Source: a virus
Reading direction: 5' to 3' (one strand)
DNA length: 64,000 bases
Virus record (IMG/VR): IMGVR_UViG_3300037104_000756
Location: 34,163 to 98,162 of that record
Shown: piece by piece, positions 16,452 to 25,717 of the stretch
Numbering within the stretch: the stretch's first letter is position 1
Layout: each line of letters starts with the position of its first letter
The notes under the pieces: model-generated
Database searches by the model: none
What the model was told of the DNA's origin: nothing
The model's input: only the letters and a program-made list of their open reading frames with translations
Made by a program: the position numbers and the translations under genes

Positions 16452-19400
16452 ATGGCTAGAAAAGTATCGCAGAGCGACCCCGCGCTCGCCATCGAATTTT
16501 TCCTATCTGGCTTCTATACCCACCGCAGCCAGTTGTTCGCTCCCTATAAAGGGATCGGAGTTAATGTGGTGTCGTTCCACGATCCTGTGATCGCGGGAGA
16601 CAACATGGAGGACACCGATCTTTTTGAATGGCAACGCCGCCCCGGGTTTTCGATATTTTGTGCGCAACCTTTGGCTGACTTGGAGGTTGTAAACCAGTTT
16701 GATTCGAGTCGCAATCTGAAGGGTGTTGTAGTTCCGTGGGTTGATACGAATCAACGCTGGGCGACCTTCTCTCCTACATCCATTACTACAATCGCGGTTA
16801 AGACCACACCTCAGCAGGGGTATGTCAGCACGATTGGAAACATGACATATTTCTCTGATGGCGCGTCCGCTGATCTCTATAAATTTGATGGCACTAAGCT
16901 GAGTGCATGGGGTCTTGCGGCACCGACAATCGCCCCTGTGTCTTCAGGTATGGGTTTCTGGCAGCCGTTTACCAGACTCCAACTCGGCAACTCAATTCTC
17001 GACCCTAACGGCGATGTGGAGTCGGTCACTGCGATTTTAATTCCATCTGGCTCCTTTGAATCTCCAACACTTGCAACTACGAAAGCGCTGGGCGGCAGTC
17101 TCACGCAGACATGGACATATGATCCTGTTAACGGAGGATATTTTGTCCAGATGGGGTATCGCCTCCTGCAGCAGGGGCATAGCAATAGCTTGAGCACCTC
17201 GACAATCTTCACGTTTCCAAACCCAATCGTGATAGGAGATGTGGTTGTTTTGACATTCGGTCAGGGAAATACAGATGTTATTCCGACCGTGGTTTCGGTG
17301 ACAGACAGCCTTGGCAATATCTATACACAACAGGCAACTCGCGTTGGAGCTTTTGCTGGCGGCGGCGGGCATACATTCTATTCTACTGCATGGGTGTGGA
17401 CCGCTCCTGTAACGGTTGGAGGGGCATGCACCGTAACCGTGCAGGTTAGTATCCCCGGTTTCGGTGGTCTTCAAGTTCTCGCGCATGAGTTTTCAGGAAT
17501 CAGCGCCACGATTTCCACCAGCGCGACGAACTATGCGGTTAACGTTGGCTCGTTGAACACCGGCACGGTGACGTTTGGTGGTGCAGATCATCTTGTGGTC
17601 AGTTCATTGTTGCTGTTTAGCACGGGACCCGGTTCCGCACCGCTAGATTATCCCAATGGCGTTTCAAATATTTCTGGCGAGTGGCAACTCTATGATGCGT
17701 TCGCAGGGCACACATCCCCGCAATCTCCGACATGGGGCATTCCAGCGGCAAACGGGCAAGCTCTCGGCATTAGCGTTGTATTTCCCATCACCACACTTGT
17801 GACTGGATACTCCCCATGGCTATTCTTAGGTAGTCTCCCTCTTAACATCCCAGTTGGTGCGACGATCTTGGGAGTACAAGTCAGCATTCCAAAGCGGAAC
17901 GAGTCTGGCGTCGGCGCGGTGATAGACCACTCCGTGACTCTTTTTATTGGGGGAGCCGCCACAGGTACGGGGCTTGCATCGGCTGCCGCATGGTCTCCTT
18001 CGGGATACGCGACCGAAATTTACGGCGGTCCTGACAATGTATTAGGACGATGGGGATTCACACCTACGGCGGCGCAGTTGAACGTTAATGGCACCAGCGG
18101 ATTCGGAGTAGGCATCTCGGCAGCTATCGTGGATACAACAGGCGGTTCTGTCGTGCCCGAGGTTGGGTTTGATAGCCCGAACCAACCCACAGTCACGGTC
18201 TATTTCAAGCAGGCGAGCGGATTTTCTGGACCTGGAATAACAGGCGCGAACGAACCGATTTGGCCTACAGCAATCGGCAATGTGGTTAACGACGGCGGTT
18301 TGACGTGGACGAATTACGGACCTATTCAGACATGGTTTCCTGTGACGGGATACCCTACGCCAGTTGTTGTTCTGGATATTAATGGTAATTTGCAACTCAG
18401 CACATATCTCGCTAATCCGGTCCCAGCATGGGATGTCGCTGTTGGGTACACTACGGGACAGATTGTATATTTTGGAGGTCAGTATTGGTTGAGTGTTTTC
18501 AGTGGAACCAACACGGGAGTCGTTCCGTCGACGCTCTATGCGACAACGGGAACCACCACGGTTCCGTATTGGGTGCTCACAACCACGCCGTTGGTGACAG
18601 GATTGACACCGCCCGTATGGAACACCACCATCGGGGGACCCACCACGGACGGATCGTATACGTGGACAAATATCGGACAGGGCACTGGCTTGGCGTTTGT
18701 TGGGTACGCATATGTTTATGGTTTCCGCACGATTTATGGGCATCTCACGACATCGAGTCCATTTTCGAATAATACTGGCGCAATTCTCGGACCGTTGAAT
18801 GGGACGATCACGAGTTATAACATAACCTACGGAGCGCGGGTTACTAGCGTGGCTTTTGTGGGGAACAACAACTTCGTGCCAGGGAACATATTCACTGTGA
18901 GTGGGTTGACGCAGCAACCAGTGGGGCTGACGCTCAATAATTTAGATTTTACGGTGGTGTCCGCCACTCCATCATCGACATTTCCTTTGACGGCTACTCA
19001 AGTGAGTGGCAGCACGCTGCTCACTGTTACGGCGGTAAATAACCTTGTTGTAGGACAAACGGTCACTTTTAGCGGCGTGAGCACAGATACGTTTTTGAAT
19101 GGAATCACTGTGACGGTTCTTGCCGGGGTGACCGCCACACAATTTACAGCCACGATTCCGACGCATGCTAATTACGGACCAACAACCGAGACGGGTATTG
19201 TTATCGCCAATGGCAGCTATATCGCCACAACCCAGTTGGCGGGGACCGGCGTGAGTGGTGTGATTCTGGATGCGGGGGAAGCTATGCCTCTGCGGTCCAC
19301 CATCACTGGAGCCGGAACTGCATCGCCGCTTTGCAACTCTACGGCATCAATCTCTGCCGTGAGTGTGACTGCCAATATTGTGACGATCACCGCCAGCAAT

Positions 19401-21362
19401 AACTTTCAACCTGGACTCTGGGTAACGTTGACAGGATTCACAACCGCGCTCATCTTTAATAACCAGCAGTTTCAGGTTATCTCGGTGGATAAATCCATAG
19501 GCGTCCAGAACACCTCTTTCCAAGTGTATTTTGAGACTCCGAATTACGGCACAACTGCGGTTCCGATAGCGGAGACAGGAACAGCAACGTTCAATGCCAT
19601 CGAAATATATCGCTTGAGCGACGGCGGCGGTTCCTATTTGTTTGATGGTGCCGTGACGAATCCAGGCACGAGTATGTTTCTGTTTAACGATTTTGTCCCC
19701 GATTCAGACTTAGACATTCTTCTGGTTGCGCCGCTGGCGCATCAAAACGATCCGCCTCCAGGCGCGCCAGGGTCTTCCATCACTCCAACTGGCAACCTCA
19801 CGGCATATTGGAATGGTCGTCTCTGGATGATCGTTGGAAACTACGTGTACTTCGATGCGGGACCTGATTGCGAAAACGGCATTTCCCAAGAGTCATGGCC
19901 TCCCGCAAATCGGTTCCTATTTTCAGGACCTGCGTTTAATTTGGTTAAGACGGCGGATGGCTTAGGCTTGCTTGTCCAATTGGCTGATCGCTTTAATGTG
20001 ATTCTTGGCGGTCCCGAAACCATCAGCTTCTATCCATCAGACGCCCTCGACAATTTTGGAATCTCAAATCCCAACGCGATTTTTCGCGACGGATCGATCA
20101 TTGGTTTGTTTACGACGCAGAAACAATATTTTGAATTGCTTGGCAGTCAGAAGAATGAAATCGGCGAGCATATTGCCGACTATCTGACTGCTAATTTCGA
20201 TCCCGCAAAATCCTATGTGACTATGCACCGTAACGGGCTCGATGTTGGTATGTTTATCAGTAACGGTGTGGATCAAGTGCTTCGATTTGGAAGCAACATC
20301 GCTGCATGGAGCGTTCCTGCATTTCCATCTTTCGGTGCGGGCGCGATGCGGTCGATTGAAACTTCAGTAGGTATTACGACTCTGATGATTGCCGCGCCTG
20401 CGGGCGGGGCTACGACCGTGGTGGGTCCAGCAAATCCCACTTCAGGTACGAGTGCGGGGGTTGGAACTCCGTGGATTAATCCTAACAACATTACTGTTGG
20501 GAACCCGACAACCTACTCAACGGTCACTTTTACGGTGGCGGGCACATCGGCAGCGTTGCGCGCGTCGACATACGCGGTATCAATTCCCAACACTGCAAGT
20601 GTGCAGGGAATTCAAGTCTCGATTGTAGGAAAGCAGTCTGAGACATCTGGGGATTTGACTCTGAACATTACGCCGACCAATCCGGCAATCGGAGCCGAGA
20701 CGCATAATTTTTCATTTGGATTGACCAACACGACGGTATTATTTGGTAGCTCGACGGATTTGTGGGGTATGCCGTGGAGTACACCCCTTGGCGCGGGAGG
20801 GGTCAGCTTTGACATCTCTAGCGTGTTTACTGGATTGAGCGGAACGCCTGAAGTGTTTATTTCAGAAGTGCAGATCACGGTCACATATCAAAACCCAGGG
20901 AACTATCTGTACGCTCGCGATGTGAATTCTTGGGGAGACGCTGGCACCTTTGGCGCAAACAACGGCATACCTTATCCGTTGTGCAATATAGTGCTCGGCA
21001 GCATCACCCTATCGCAGCTTGGGGCTCCGCTGCTCCCACTGCAGCATGTTTGTGGATACTTTGATGCAGTCGGAACCTTAAATAACGGCGGGTCATCATA
21101 TCCCAATATTTGGATTTTGCCGAACGAGGTGAACGTTACGAAAGGCATCGGGTTCGTCTACTTGCCCGAGATATTACAAGAACCGCCCGAGGGGCAGAAC
21201 CAGCCGAGTGCTACTATCCTGGCGCTCAGATGGCCTGTGAATATGGCCAATTCCTTTTTGATGAGCCAATTTATCCACCATTGCCAGATTAAAATTCAAT
21301 TCGAGCCCGAGAACGCTCCGAATACGATCAAGGCTATCGCGTTCAAGGAAGACCAATCATGA
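16452..21362 (+). CDS. Very long tail nozzle-like protein
   Basis: A 1636-residue protein, the largest gene here. The N-terminus (FEWQRRPGFSIF, LYKFDGTKLSAWGL) and the distal part (VKTADGLGLLVQL, FNVILGGPETISFYPSDA, FTTQKQYFELLG) read like the beta-propeller of podovirus tail tubular B/nozzle proteins. Between them lie several inserted Ig/FN3-like modules and Gly-rich linkers (about 220-480 and 760-1080), so it is roughly twice the usual size. No ribosome site precedes the ATG. It is coupled by ATGA to the next gene. Confidence 0.7.
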   Translation: MARKVSQSDPALAIEFFLSGFYTHRSQLFAPYKGIGVNVVSFHDPVIAGDNMEDTDLFEWQRRPGFSIFCAQPLADLEVVNQFDSSRNLKGVVVPWVDTNQRWATFSPTSITTIAVKTTPQQGYVSTIGNMTYFSDGASADLYKFDGTKLSAWGLAAPTIAPVSSGMGFWQPFTRLQLGNSILDPNGDVESVTAILIPSGSFESPTLATTKALGGSLTQTWTYDPVNGGYFVQMGYRLLQQGHSNSLSTSTIFTFPNPIVIGDVVVLTFGQGNTDVIPTVVSVTDSLGNIYTQQATRVGAFAGGGGHTFYSTAWVWTAPVTVGGACTVTVQVSIPGFGGLQVLAHEFSGISATISTSATNYAVNVGSLNTGTVTFGGADHLVVSSLLLFSTGPGSAPLDYPNGVSNISGEWQLYDAFAGHTSPQSPTWGIPAANGQALGISVVFPITTLVTGYSPWLFLGSLPLNIPVGATILGVQVSIPKRNESGVGAVIDHSVTLFIGGAATGTGLASAAAWSPSGYATEIYGGPDNVLGRWGFTPTAAQLNVNGTSGFGVGISAAIVDTTGGSVVPEVGFDSPNQPTVTVYFKQASGFSGPGITGANEPIWPTAIGNVVNDGGLTWTNYGPIQTWFPVTGYPTPVVVLDINGNLQLSTYLANPVPAWDVAVGYTTGQIVYFGGQYWLSVFSGTNTGVVPSTLYATTGTTTVPYWVLTTTPLVTGLTPPVWNTTIGGPTTDGSYTWTNIGQGTGLAFVGYAYVYGFRTIYGHLTTSSPFSNNTGAILGPLNGTITSYNITYGARVTSVAFVGNNNFVPGNIFTVSGLTQQPVGLTLNNLDFTVVSATPSSTFPLTATQVSGSTLLTVTAVNNLVVGQTVTFSGVSTDTFLNGITVTVLAGVTATQFTATIPTHANYGPTTETGIVIANGSYIATTQLAGTGVSGVILDAGEAMPLRSTITGAGTASPLCNSTASISAVSVTANIVTITASNNFQPGLWVTLTGFTTALIFNNQQFQVISVDKSIGVQNTSFQVYFETPNYGTTAVPIAETGTATFNAIEIYRLSDGGGSYLFDGAVTNPGTSMFLFNDFVPDSDLDILLVAPLAHQNDPPPGAPGSSITPTGNLTAYWNGRLWMIVGNYVYFDAGPDCENGISQESWPPANRFLFSGPAFNLVKTADGLGLLVQLADRFNVILGGPETISFYPSDALDNFGISNPNAIFRDGSIIGLFTTQKQYFELLGSQKNEIGEHIADYLTANFDPAKSYVTMHRNGLDVGMFISNGVDQVLRFGSNIAAWSVPAFPSFGAGAMRSIETSVGITTLMIAAPAGGATTVVGPANPTSGTSAGVGTPWINPNNITVGNPTTYSTVTFTVAGTSAALRASTYAVSIPNTASVQGIQVSIVGKQSETSGDLTLNITPTNPAIGAETHNFSFGLTNTTVLFGSSTDLWGMPWSTPLGAGGVSFDISSVFTGLSGTPEVFISEVQITVTYQNPGNYLYARDVNSWGDAGTFGANNGIPYPLCNIVLGSITLSQLGAPLLPLQHVCGYFDAVGTLNNGGSSYPNIWILPNEVNVTKGIGFVYLPEILQEPPEGQNQPSATILALRWPVNMANSFLMSQFIHHCQIKIQFEPENAPNTIKAIAFKEDQS

Positions 21363-21832
21363 ACCCGACAGATAACATCCTAACCCCGCATCCGGGGCAT
21401 ATACCAACTACCCCAATCATATGGCCCGCGCCTCGGCACGTATCAAACCAAGTTCAGCAAACGAAGGGATCAGCGAAACCGCAAGCCGCTAATGTGCTTC
21501 CGACAACGCAGCCGTCTGTTTCTGCGGTCGCTCCCCGCACCACACCAAAGAATGTGAGTCAAGTGCGCGTCGTGACGCGTCGACCTATTGCTGGGCAAAA
21601 GACAGTAACGGTGCAGTTCACTCACCCCGGAGACCCCTATTTTTCAGGGGCGAATGTTTATCTACGCCGCGCAGGGCAACAGCCAACCCTGGTTGCGGGC
21701 GGCGCGCAATCTCCGATTAGTTTTACTGTGCCCGTCAACGCCGCCGCGCATACAGTCCATGTAACCTCGGTGGGGAATTGGGGAGAGACCGACATTCTAA
21801 CCAGTCCTGCGCATCATGTGCATCTGGTTTAA
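21359..21832 (+). CDS. Structural protein with C-terminal Ig/FN3-like domain
   Basis: A 157-residue protein coupled to the nozzle gene. The first 70 residues are Pro/Thr/Gln-rich and probably disordered. Residues 70-157 form a beta-sandwich (KTVTVQFTHPGDPYFSGANVYLRR). It is a likely accessory tail protein. Confidence 0.65.
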   Translation: MNPTDNILTPHPGHIPTTPIIWPAPRHVSNQVQQTKGSAKPQAANVLPTTQPSVSAVAPRTTPKNVSQVRVVTRRPIAGQKTVTVQFTHPGDPYFSGANVYLRRAGQQPTLVAGGAQSPISFTVPVNAAAHTVHVTSVGNWGETDILTSPAHHVHLV

Positions 21833-21874
21833 GATTTCGCGATTGGGTAGTGCGCGTGACGAATCATTGGATTC

Positions 21875-21896
21875 AAGACTAATCAATTCATAAATG
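21875..21896 (+). promoter_or_regulatory. AAGACT-class element
   Basis: AAGACT, AATCAATT, CATAA, ATGTA. It lies 15 bases upstream of the 21911 ATG region and starts the internal virion protein block. Confidence 0.65.
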
Positions 21897-21910
21897 TAAG
21901 GAGCATTGTA

Positions 21911-22384
21911 ATGAGCGAAATACTGGGCTGGAAGTTTCGGTTGGCGGAACCCGCTGACGCAGAAGCCTTTACGCAGTGGACGTTGTCGAATCCACAGATC
22001 GACCCGAAGGATATTGAGGCGGCAAAAAAGGAAAACAATCCTACAGTTATCTATTTTGCGGCTGAAAATGCCGAGGGACAAGTGGTCGCATTCGCGCCTG
22101 TGTACCTGCAGATGATTTTGGCGCATCTGGTATTTAATCCAGACGCCGCAGGAAAAGACAAACTCCGGGCGATGCAATTTTTATTGAACGGCGCGGTTCT
22201 AGTCGCGATACAGCACGGCGTGCGGGAAATTGTGACACTAAGTAAAGAGAATTATCCGGTAGCGAAGTGGGCAGTGAAACACGGATTTGATTTGGAACCG
22301 CGACAACTTTTTAAGTTTGATATCAATCGCGTGTTGGACGCACCAGAGGAAGACAAGACATGTGCAGTTCAGGCGGACAAGTAG
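21911..22384 (+). CDS. GNAT-like internal virion protein A candidate
   Basis: A 157-residue protein with a GNAT acetyltransferase-like pattern: N-terminal FRLAEPADAEAFTQW, central beta-strand VYLQMILAHLVF and a C-terminal AVKHGFDLEPRQLFKF. Podoviruses often carry such a fold at the head of the internal virion protein block (the T7 gp13 position). Enzymatic activity is uncertain because the acetyl-CoA loop is not clear. GGAGC ribosome site. Confidence 0.55.
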   Translation: MSEILGWKFRLAEPADAEAFTQWTLSNPQIDPKDIEAAKKENNPTVIYFAAENAEGQVVAFAPVYLQMILAHLVFNPDAAGKDKLRAMQFLLNGAVLVAIQHGVREIVTLSKENYPVAKWAVKHGFDLEPRQLFKFDINRVLDAPEEDKTCAVQADK

Positions 22385-23196
22385 CGCAAAACGACCAAGC
22401 CTTGCAAGATGCGAATCTTGCAGCGAATACGAATTTCCTGAATAACGCGAAGACTGCGTTTGGTGAACAGCAAGCTGTCCAAGCGAAGCAAACGGCGCTC
22501 GCCAACAATATGATGGCGAATCCCATGGGATATACGCCCCGGGAATTAGCGATTCAGACTACAGGCGTCAACGAGAATTTCGCGCGGTCAGCGCGGCAAG
22601 CTCTCGGGTCTGCAGCGGCTTTTGCGGCGGCACACGGCGGCGCGGATGTCGCGGGCGGCGGCGCAGCGCAGATAGCTGGGCAAATCGGCGCGACGGCGGC
22701 AACTGGAAAAGCAGGCGCGTTAGCGGACATCCAGTCGCGGAATGAAGAGATGAAACGCCAGAGCATGTTGACTGGTCTGCAAGAATTGAATACCGCAGGC
22801 GGCGCGGCTCAAGGTGCAGTCGGTGGCACTATCAGCGGCGCAGGAACAACAGGTGGGACCACAGTAGATGCAGGTACTGCTGTCACAGCAGCACAGCAAG
22901 CAAGCTGGGGAGATGTCACGGGCGTGTTGAGTGGTCTGAGTGGTTTGGCGCAAGCAGGCGCAACCGCATACGCTGGGAGATGCTGGATCGCGGCGGCTAT
23001 TTATGGTGGATGGGATGACCCGCGCACGAGTTTGGTGCGGTCTTATATTTTCGGTGATTTTTCAACCACATGGTATGGACGCGCGCTGGCTTGGCTCTAC
23101 GAACAAACGGGCGAGCGAATCTCAAAGAGACCTTTACTGGTGCGGATGCTGACGCCGATATTTAATTTAGCTCTGCGAAAAGCGCAGGAGAAGTAA
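22360..23196 (+). CDS. Internal virion protein with C-terminal CFI-box-like domain
   Basis: A 278-residue protein. Residues 1-200 are Ala/Gln/Gly-rich and helical, as in podovirus internal virion protein B. The C-terminal 70 residues start at CWIAAAIYGGWDDPRTSLVR and continue TWYGRALAWLYEQTG...LLVRMLTPIFN, which follows the bacterial CFI-box C-terminal domain (usually CFIATAAYG...LRxFRD...W-GRxFV). Such a domain could target the envelope during DNA ejection. It overlaps the previous gene by 25 bases. Confidence 0.65.
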   Translation: MCSSGGQVAQNDQALQDANLAANTNFLNNAKTAFGEQQAVQAKQTALANNMMANPMGYTPRELAIQTTGVNENFARSARQALGSAAAFAAAHGGADVAGGGAAQIAGQIGATAATGKAGALADIQSRNEEMKRQSMLTGLQELNTAGGAAQGAVGGTISGAGTTGGTTVDAGTAVTAAQQASWGDVTGVLSGLSGLAQAGATAYAGRCWIAAAIYGGWDDPRTSLVRSYIFGDFSTTWYGRALAWLYEQTGERISKRPLLVRMLTPIFNLALRKAQEK

Positions 23197-23197
23197 C

Positions 23198-23917
23198 ATG
23201 GCTGAAACTGTAAACATCAAAAAAAGCTACAGCGCCTTGAATGAGGCTCTGGCTAAAACATTCGACGAGAGCGGCGTCAAGCGCAGTTTTACCGTGCCCT
23301 ACATCGAAGGTCAAGCGATGGCAGACCATATCAACTCGGTGGGTCAAGCTGCGTCACAGAGCGGCGGACTGTCGGGCAATCTCATCATGTCCGCGCATCA
23401 CTCTGGCGGTAAAGGGTACGGCAGCGGTGAAGGACATACGGTCGGACATCCTGCAGAAAAATTGCGGCAGACGATGATTCCGAAAGATGACGAGCATACT
23501 AAGACCGCGATTGCGGCAGCGCAAAAATGTATTAACAATTTCAAGTTTCTGTTGGGCGACGACGATTCAACTGTGCAGACGGCTCAAAACCAGTTGAATT
23601 TGGTCAAGCCGACGAATGCAGCAGGGATGTCGCTGTTTGATTTTGGCGTGTTGCTTATCCAGATTATGTTCAAGCCAACCCAAGCGGTTGCGCGGGCTCA
23701 TAATGGGACGAAACCTGGGGGACACTCGGCACATCTGCGAGGACCCGTTCAGGAAGCACCCCAAGCCGGTCAGGAAACGCAGGAAACCGCCCAAGGCGGC
23801 GCTCAAGAGGCTGGGACAGCACCAACAGGCACACCCGAGGCTCCAGAGGCTCAGGCAGCCCCAGAAGCGCAGGGCGCGCCATCTGGGCCAGCACCAGCAC
23901 CCCAAGCGCAAGGATAA
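23198..23917 (+). CDS. Virion-associated protein with Pro/Ala/Gln-rich tail
   Basis: A 239-residue protein. Residues 1-165 are helical (SYSALNEALAKTFDESGVKR). The last 70 residues are low-complexity (EAPEAQAAPEAQGAPSGP), probably disordered. Located inside the internal virion protein block. No family is recognised. Confidence 0.65.
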   Translation: MAETVNIKKSYSALNEALAKTFDESGVKRSFTVPYIEGQAMADHINSVGQAASQSGGLSGNLIMSAHHSGGKGYGSGEGHTVGHPAEKLRQTMIPKDDEHTKTAIAAAQKCINNFKFLLGDDDSTVQTAQNQLNLVKPTNAAGMSLFDFGVLLIQIMFKPTQAVARAHNGTKPGGHSAHLRGPVQEAPQAGQETQETAQGGAQEAGTAPTGTPEAPEAQAAPEAQGAPSGPAPAPQAQG

Positions 23918-23923
23918 ATCATC

Positions 23924-25717
23924 ATGGCTGAAGTGAACGCACAAGAACCTAATCCGCAAGCTACGCCAGAATCTGTGGCCCAGCCCAACGCCCAATACGC
24001 CAACGCTCCGCTGGCGACGGCGAACGATGCTCCGACCGCGAGCGTCCCGTCGACTGCTCCAGCTAACGCACCCGCGAATGTTGGGCAGACTCCTGCTCCT
24101 CATGCTCGGTTGGCTGCGATGGTGCAGGGATTAGCCGATGGTCTTAGCGGACTGTCGGCGGGTATGGCGTCAAAAGGTAGAGTTTCGGGCGCTCAAGTTG
24201 TGCAGGAATTACAAGCAGGGCGTCAGCAGATGGCGCAGTCTAAAGTCGCCGCCGCCCAAGCGCAGAAGAGCGCGGAGATTGACAATAGTTTGAAGACGGC
24301 AGACACGAATCAAATCAACGTTCATACTCATATGCTCGTTGCTCAAGGACCAAATGAACTTGCCAAGACGCATTTAGAGGTGACAGGGGCAGAGCAAGCC
24401 CAAGCGATTACGGGGGCGGATTTCGCAGCGCAACATGGTGGTTCCGATCCTGATGAATTTAAGGCGAAGCTGAAAGACCAAACGCCGCTTAATGCAAATG
24501 GCGATGCAGCGGGATCATTTTTCATGAAGGGGGCGCAACGAGAACTTCGTGGCGCGCAAACGGCAGGAATTCCTGATGATAACCCTGCTGTGCAGAATAT
24601 GCAAAAGGTTCTTGCTGACCCGAAAGCCACTGCGGGCGATGTATATAGTGCGACGCAGCAACTTCAATTGGAAAATGCATCGCAGGGAAAAGCGATTGAC
24701 GAACAAGCGAAACGGCAAGCGGCAGCCGAGACGGCTCCACTCGGGGCAAAGGCAGATGAATTCAACAAGATGAACGAAGATCGGTATCAAATCCTGCACC
24801 CAGGTAAACCTCTGCCAGATGAGTACAAGGTAAATTCTGGCTCTACCCCGAAAGACCTAGATCGTATTCACACTACCTTAAAAGGTGCGGAGGATGCAAC
24901 CGGCACGAAACTGCAGCGAGACCAAGGAAATCAGTTTCGCCAACAAATGTTGGATTTACAGAAAGGGGTAGACATTCCTGGCGATAACACCAAAACGGGG
25001 CCTGAATACTTGGCTTCTTTGAGTAAAGAGAATCCTGCTATGGCTGCGAACGTGAGGCAGATCGGGGAAGGTCGTGGAGCACCCCCACCTGCAGGTGCCC
25101 GTACTCCTGCGGCGTTGAGGTTGTTGGGTGCAGTCAATCTCGCGTACCCAGAGTATGATGCGTCGCGTTTTCCTATATACCAGAAGACGCGCGCGGATTT
25201 CACTTCTGGCGGTCAGGTGGCTAAGTCTCTCAACGGCGGCCACACCGTTCTTCAACATTTGGCGGCGCTCCAGCAATTAAATACGGATGCAAGTCGCATC
25301 CCTGGGACCAAGGCGCACCAAGCATTTCAGAACCAGTTAGACACTCTCGCTCCCGAACTTGCTCGCTTCTACGGAAACGAAACCGTGGAAGGTATTGCGG
25401 GATATAAGTCTACCCTCGGATCGATCCTTAACCGTGACGTAGCTATCCAGCAGCAAGCAAAATCCATGAGGGAAAAATTCAACGGATTTCAAACTCAATG
25501 GGAGAGTGGATCACCTCCAGGCGCGGTGTCGCCCGTAACGATCTTTGGTCCGAAGGAACAGGAAACATACAATAAGATCACAGGCGAGGGTGGAGGGGCT
25601 TCAAGTGGCAAGGCGGTGAGTTTGGCAGAGGCTATGAAGCTGCCAGTAAACGCAGGGAAAACTGAAGATCAAGTTCGCGCGGATATCACATCCCACGGAC
25701 ATCAAGTGGGTCAGTAA
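23924..25717 (+). CDS. Internal virion / DNA ejection protein
   Basis: A 597-residue protein with a disordered Pro/Ala start (residues 1-60), then long Ala/Gln-rich helices without transmembrane segments. Size, composition and position match podovirus internal core proteins (T7 gp15 position). No lysozyme motif is visible. Adjacent to the 25718 gene with no gap. Confidence 0.6.
   Translation: MAEVNAQEPNPQATPESVAQPNAQYANAPLATANDAPTASVPSTAPANAPANVGQTPAPHARLAAMVQGLADGLSGLSAGMASKGRVSGAQVVQELQAGRQQMAQSKVAAAQAQKSAEIDNSLKTADTNQINVHTHMLVAQGPNELAKTHLEVTGAEQAQAITGADFAAQHGGSDPDEFKAKLKDQTPLNANGDAAGSFFMKGAQRELRGAQTAGIPDDNPAVQNMQKVLADPKATAGDVYSATQQLQLENASQGKAIDEQAKRQAAAETAPLGAKADEFNKMNEDRYQILHPGKPLPDEYKVNSGSTPKDLDRIHTTLKGAEDATGTKLQRDQGNQFRQQMLDLQKGVDIPGDNTKTGPEYLASLSKENPAMAANVRQIGEGRGAPPPAGARTPAALRLLGAVNLAYPEYDASRFPIYQKTRADFTSGGQVAKSLNGGHTVLQHLAALQQLNTDASRIPGTKAHQAFQNQLDTLAPELARFYGNETVEGIAGYKSTLGSILNRDVAIQQQAKSMREKFNGFQTQWESGSPPGAVSPVTIFGPKEQETYNKITGEGGGASSGKAVSLAEAMKLPVNAGKTEDQVRADITSHGHQVGQ

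Noticed and set aside
18042-18917. 291-residue minus-strand frame inside the long tail gene
   Set aside because: Shadow of the 16452 gene: Arg/Ser/Cys-rich composition, no ribosome site, no motif.
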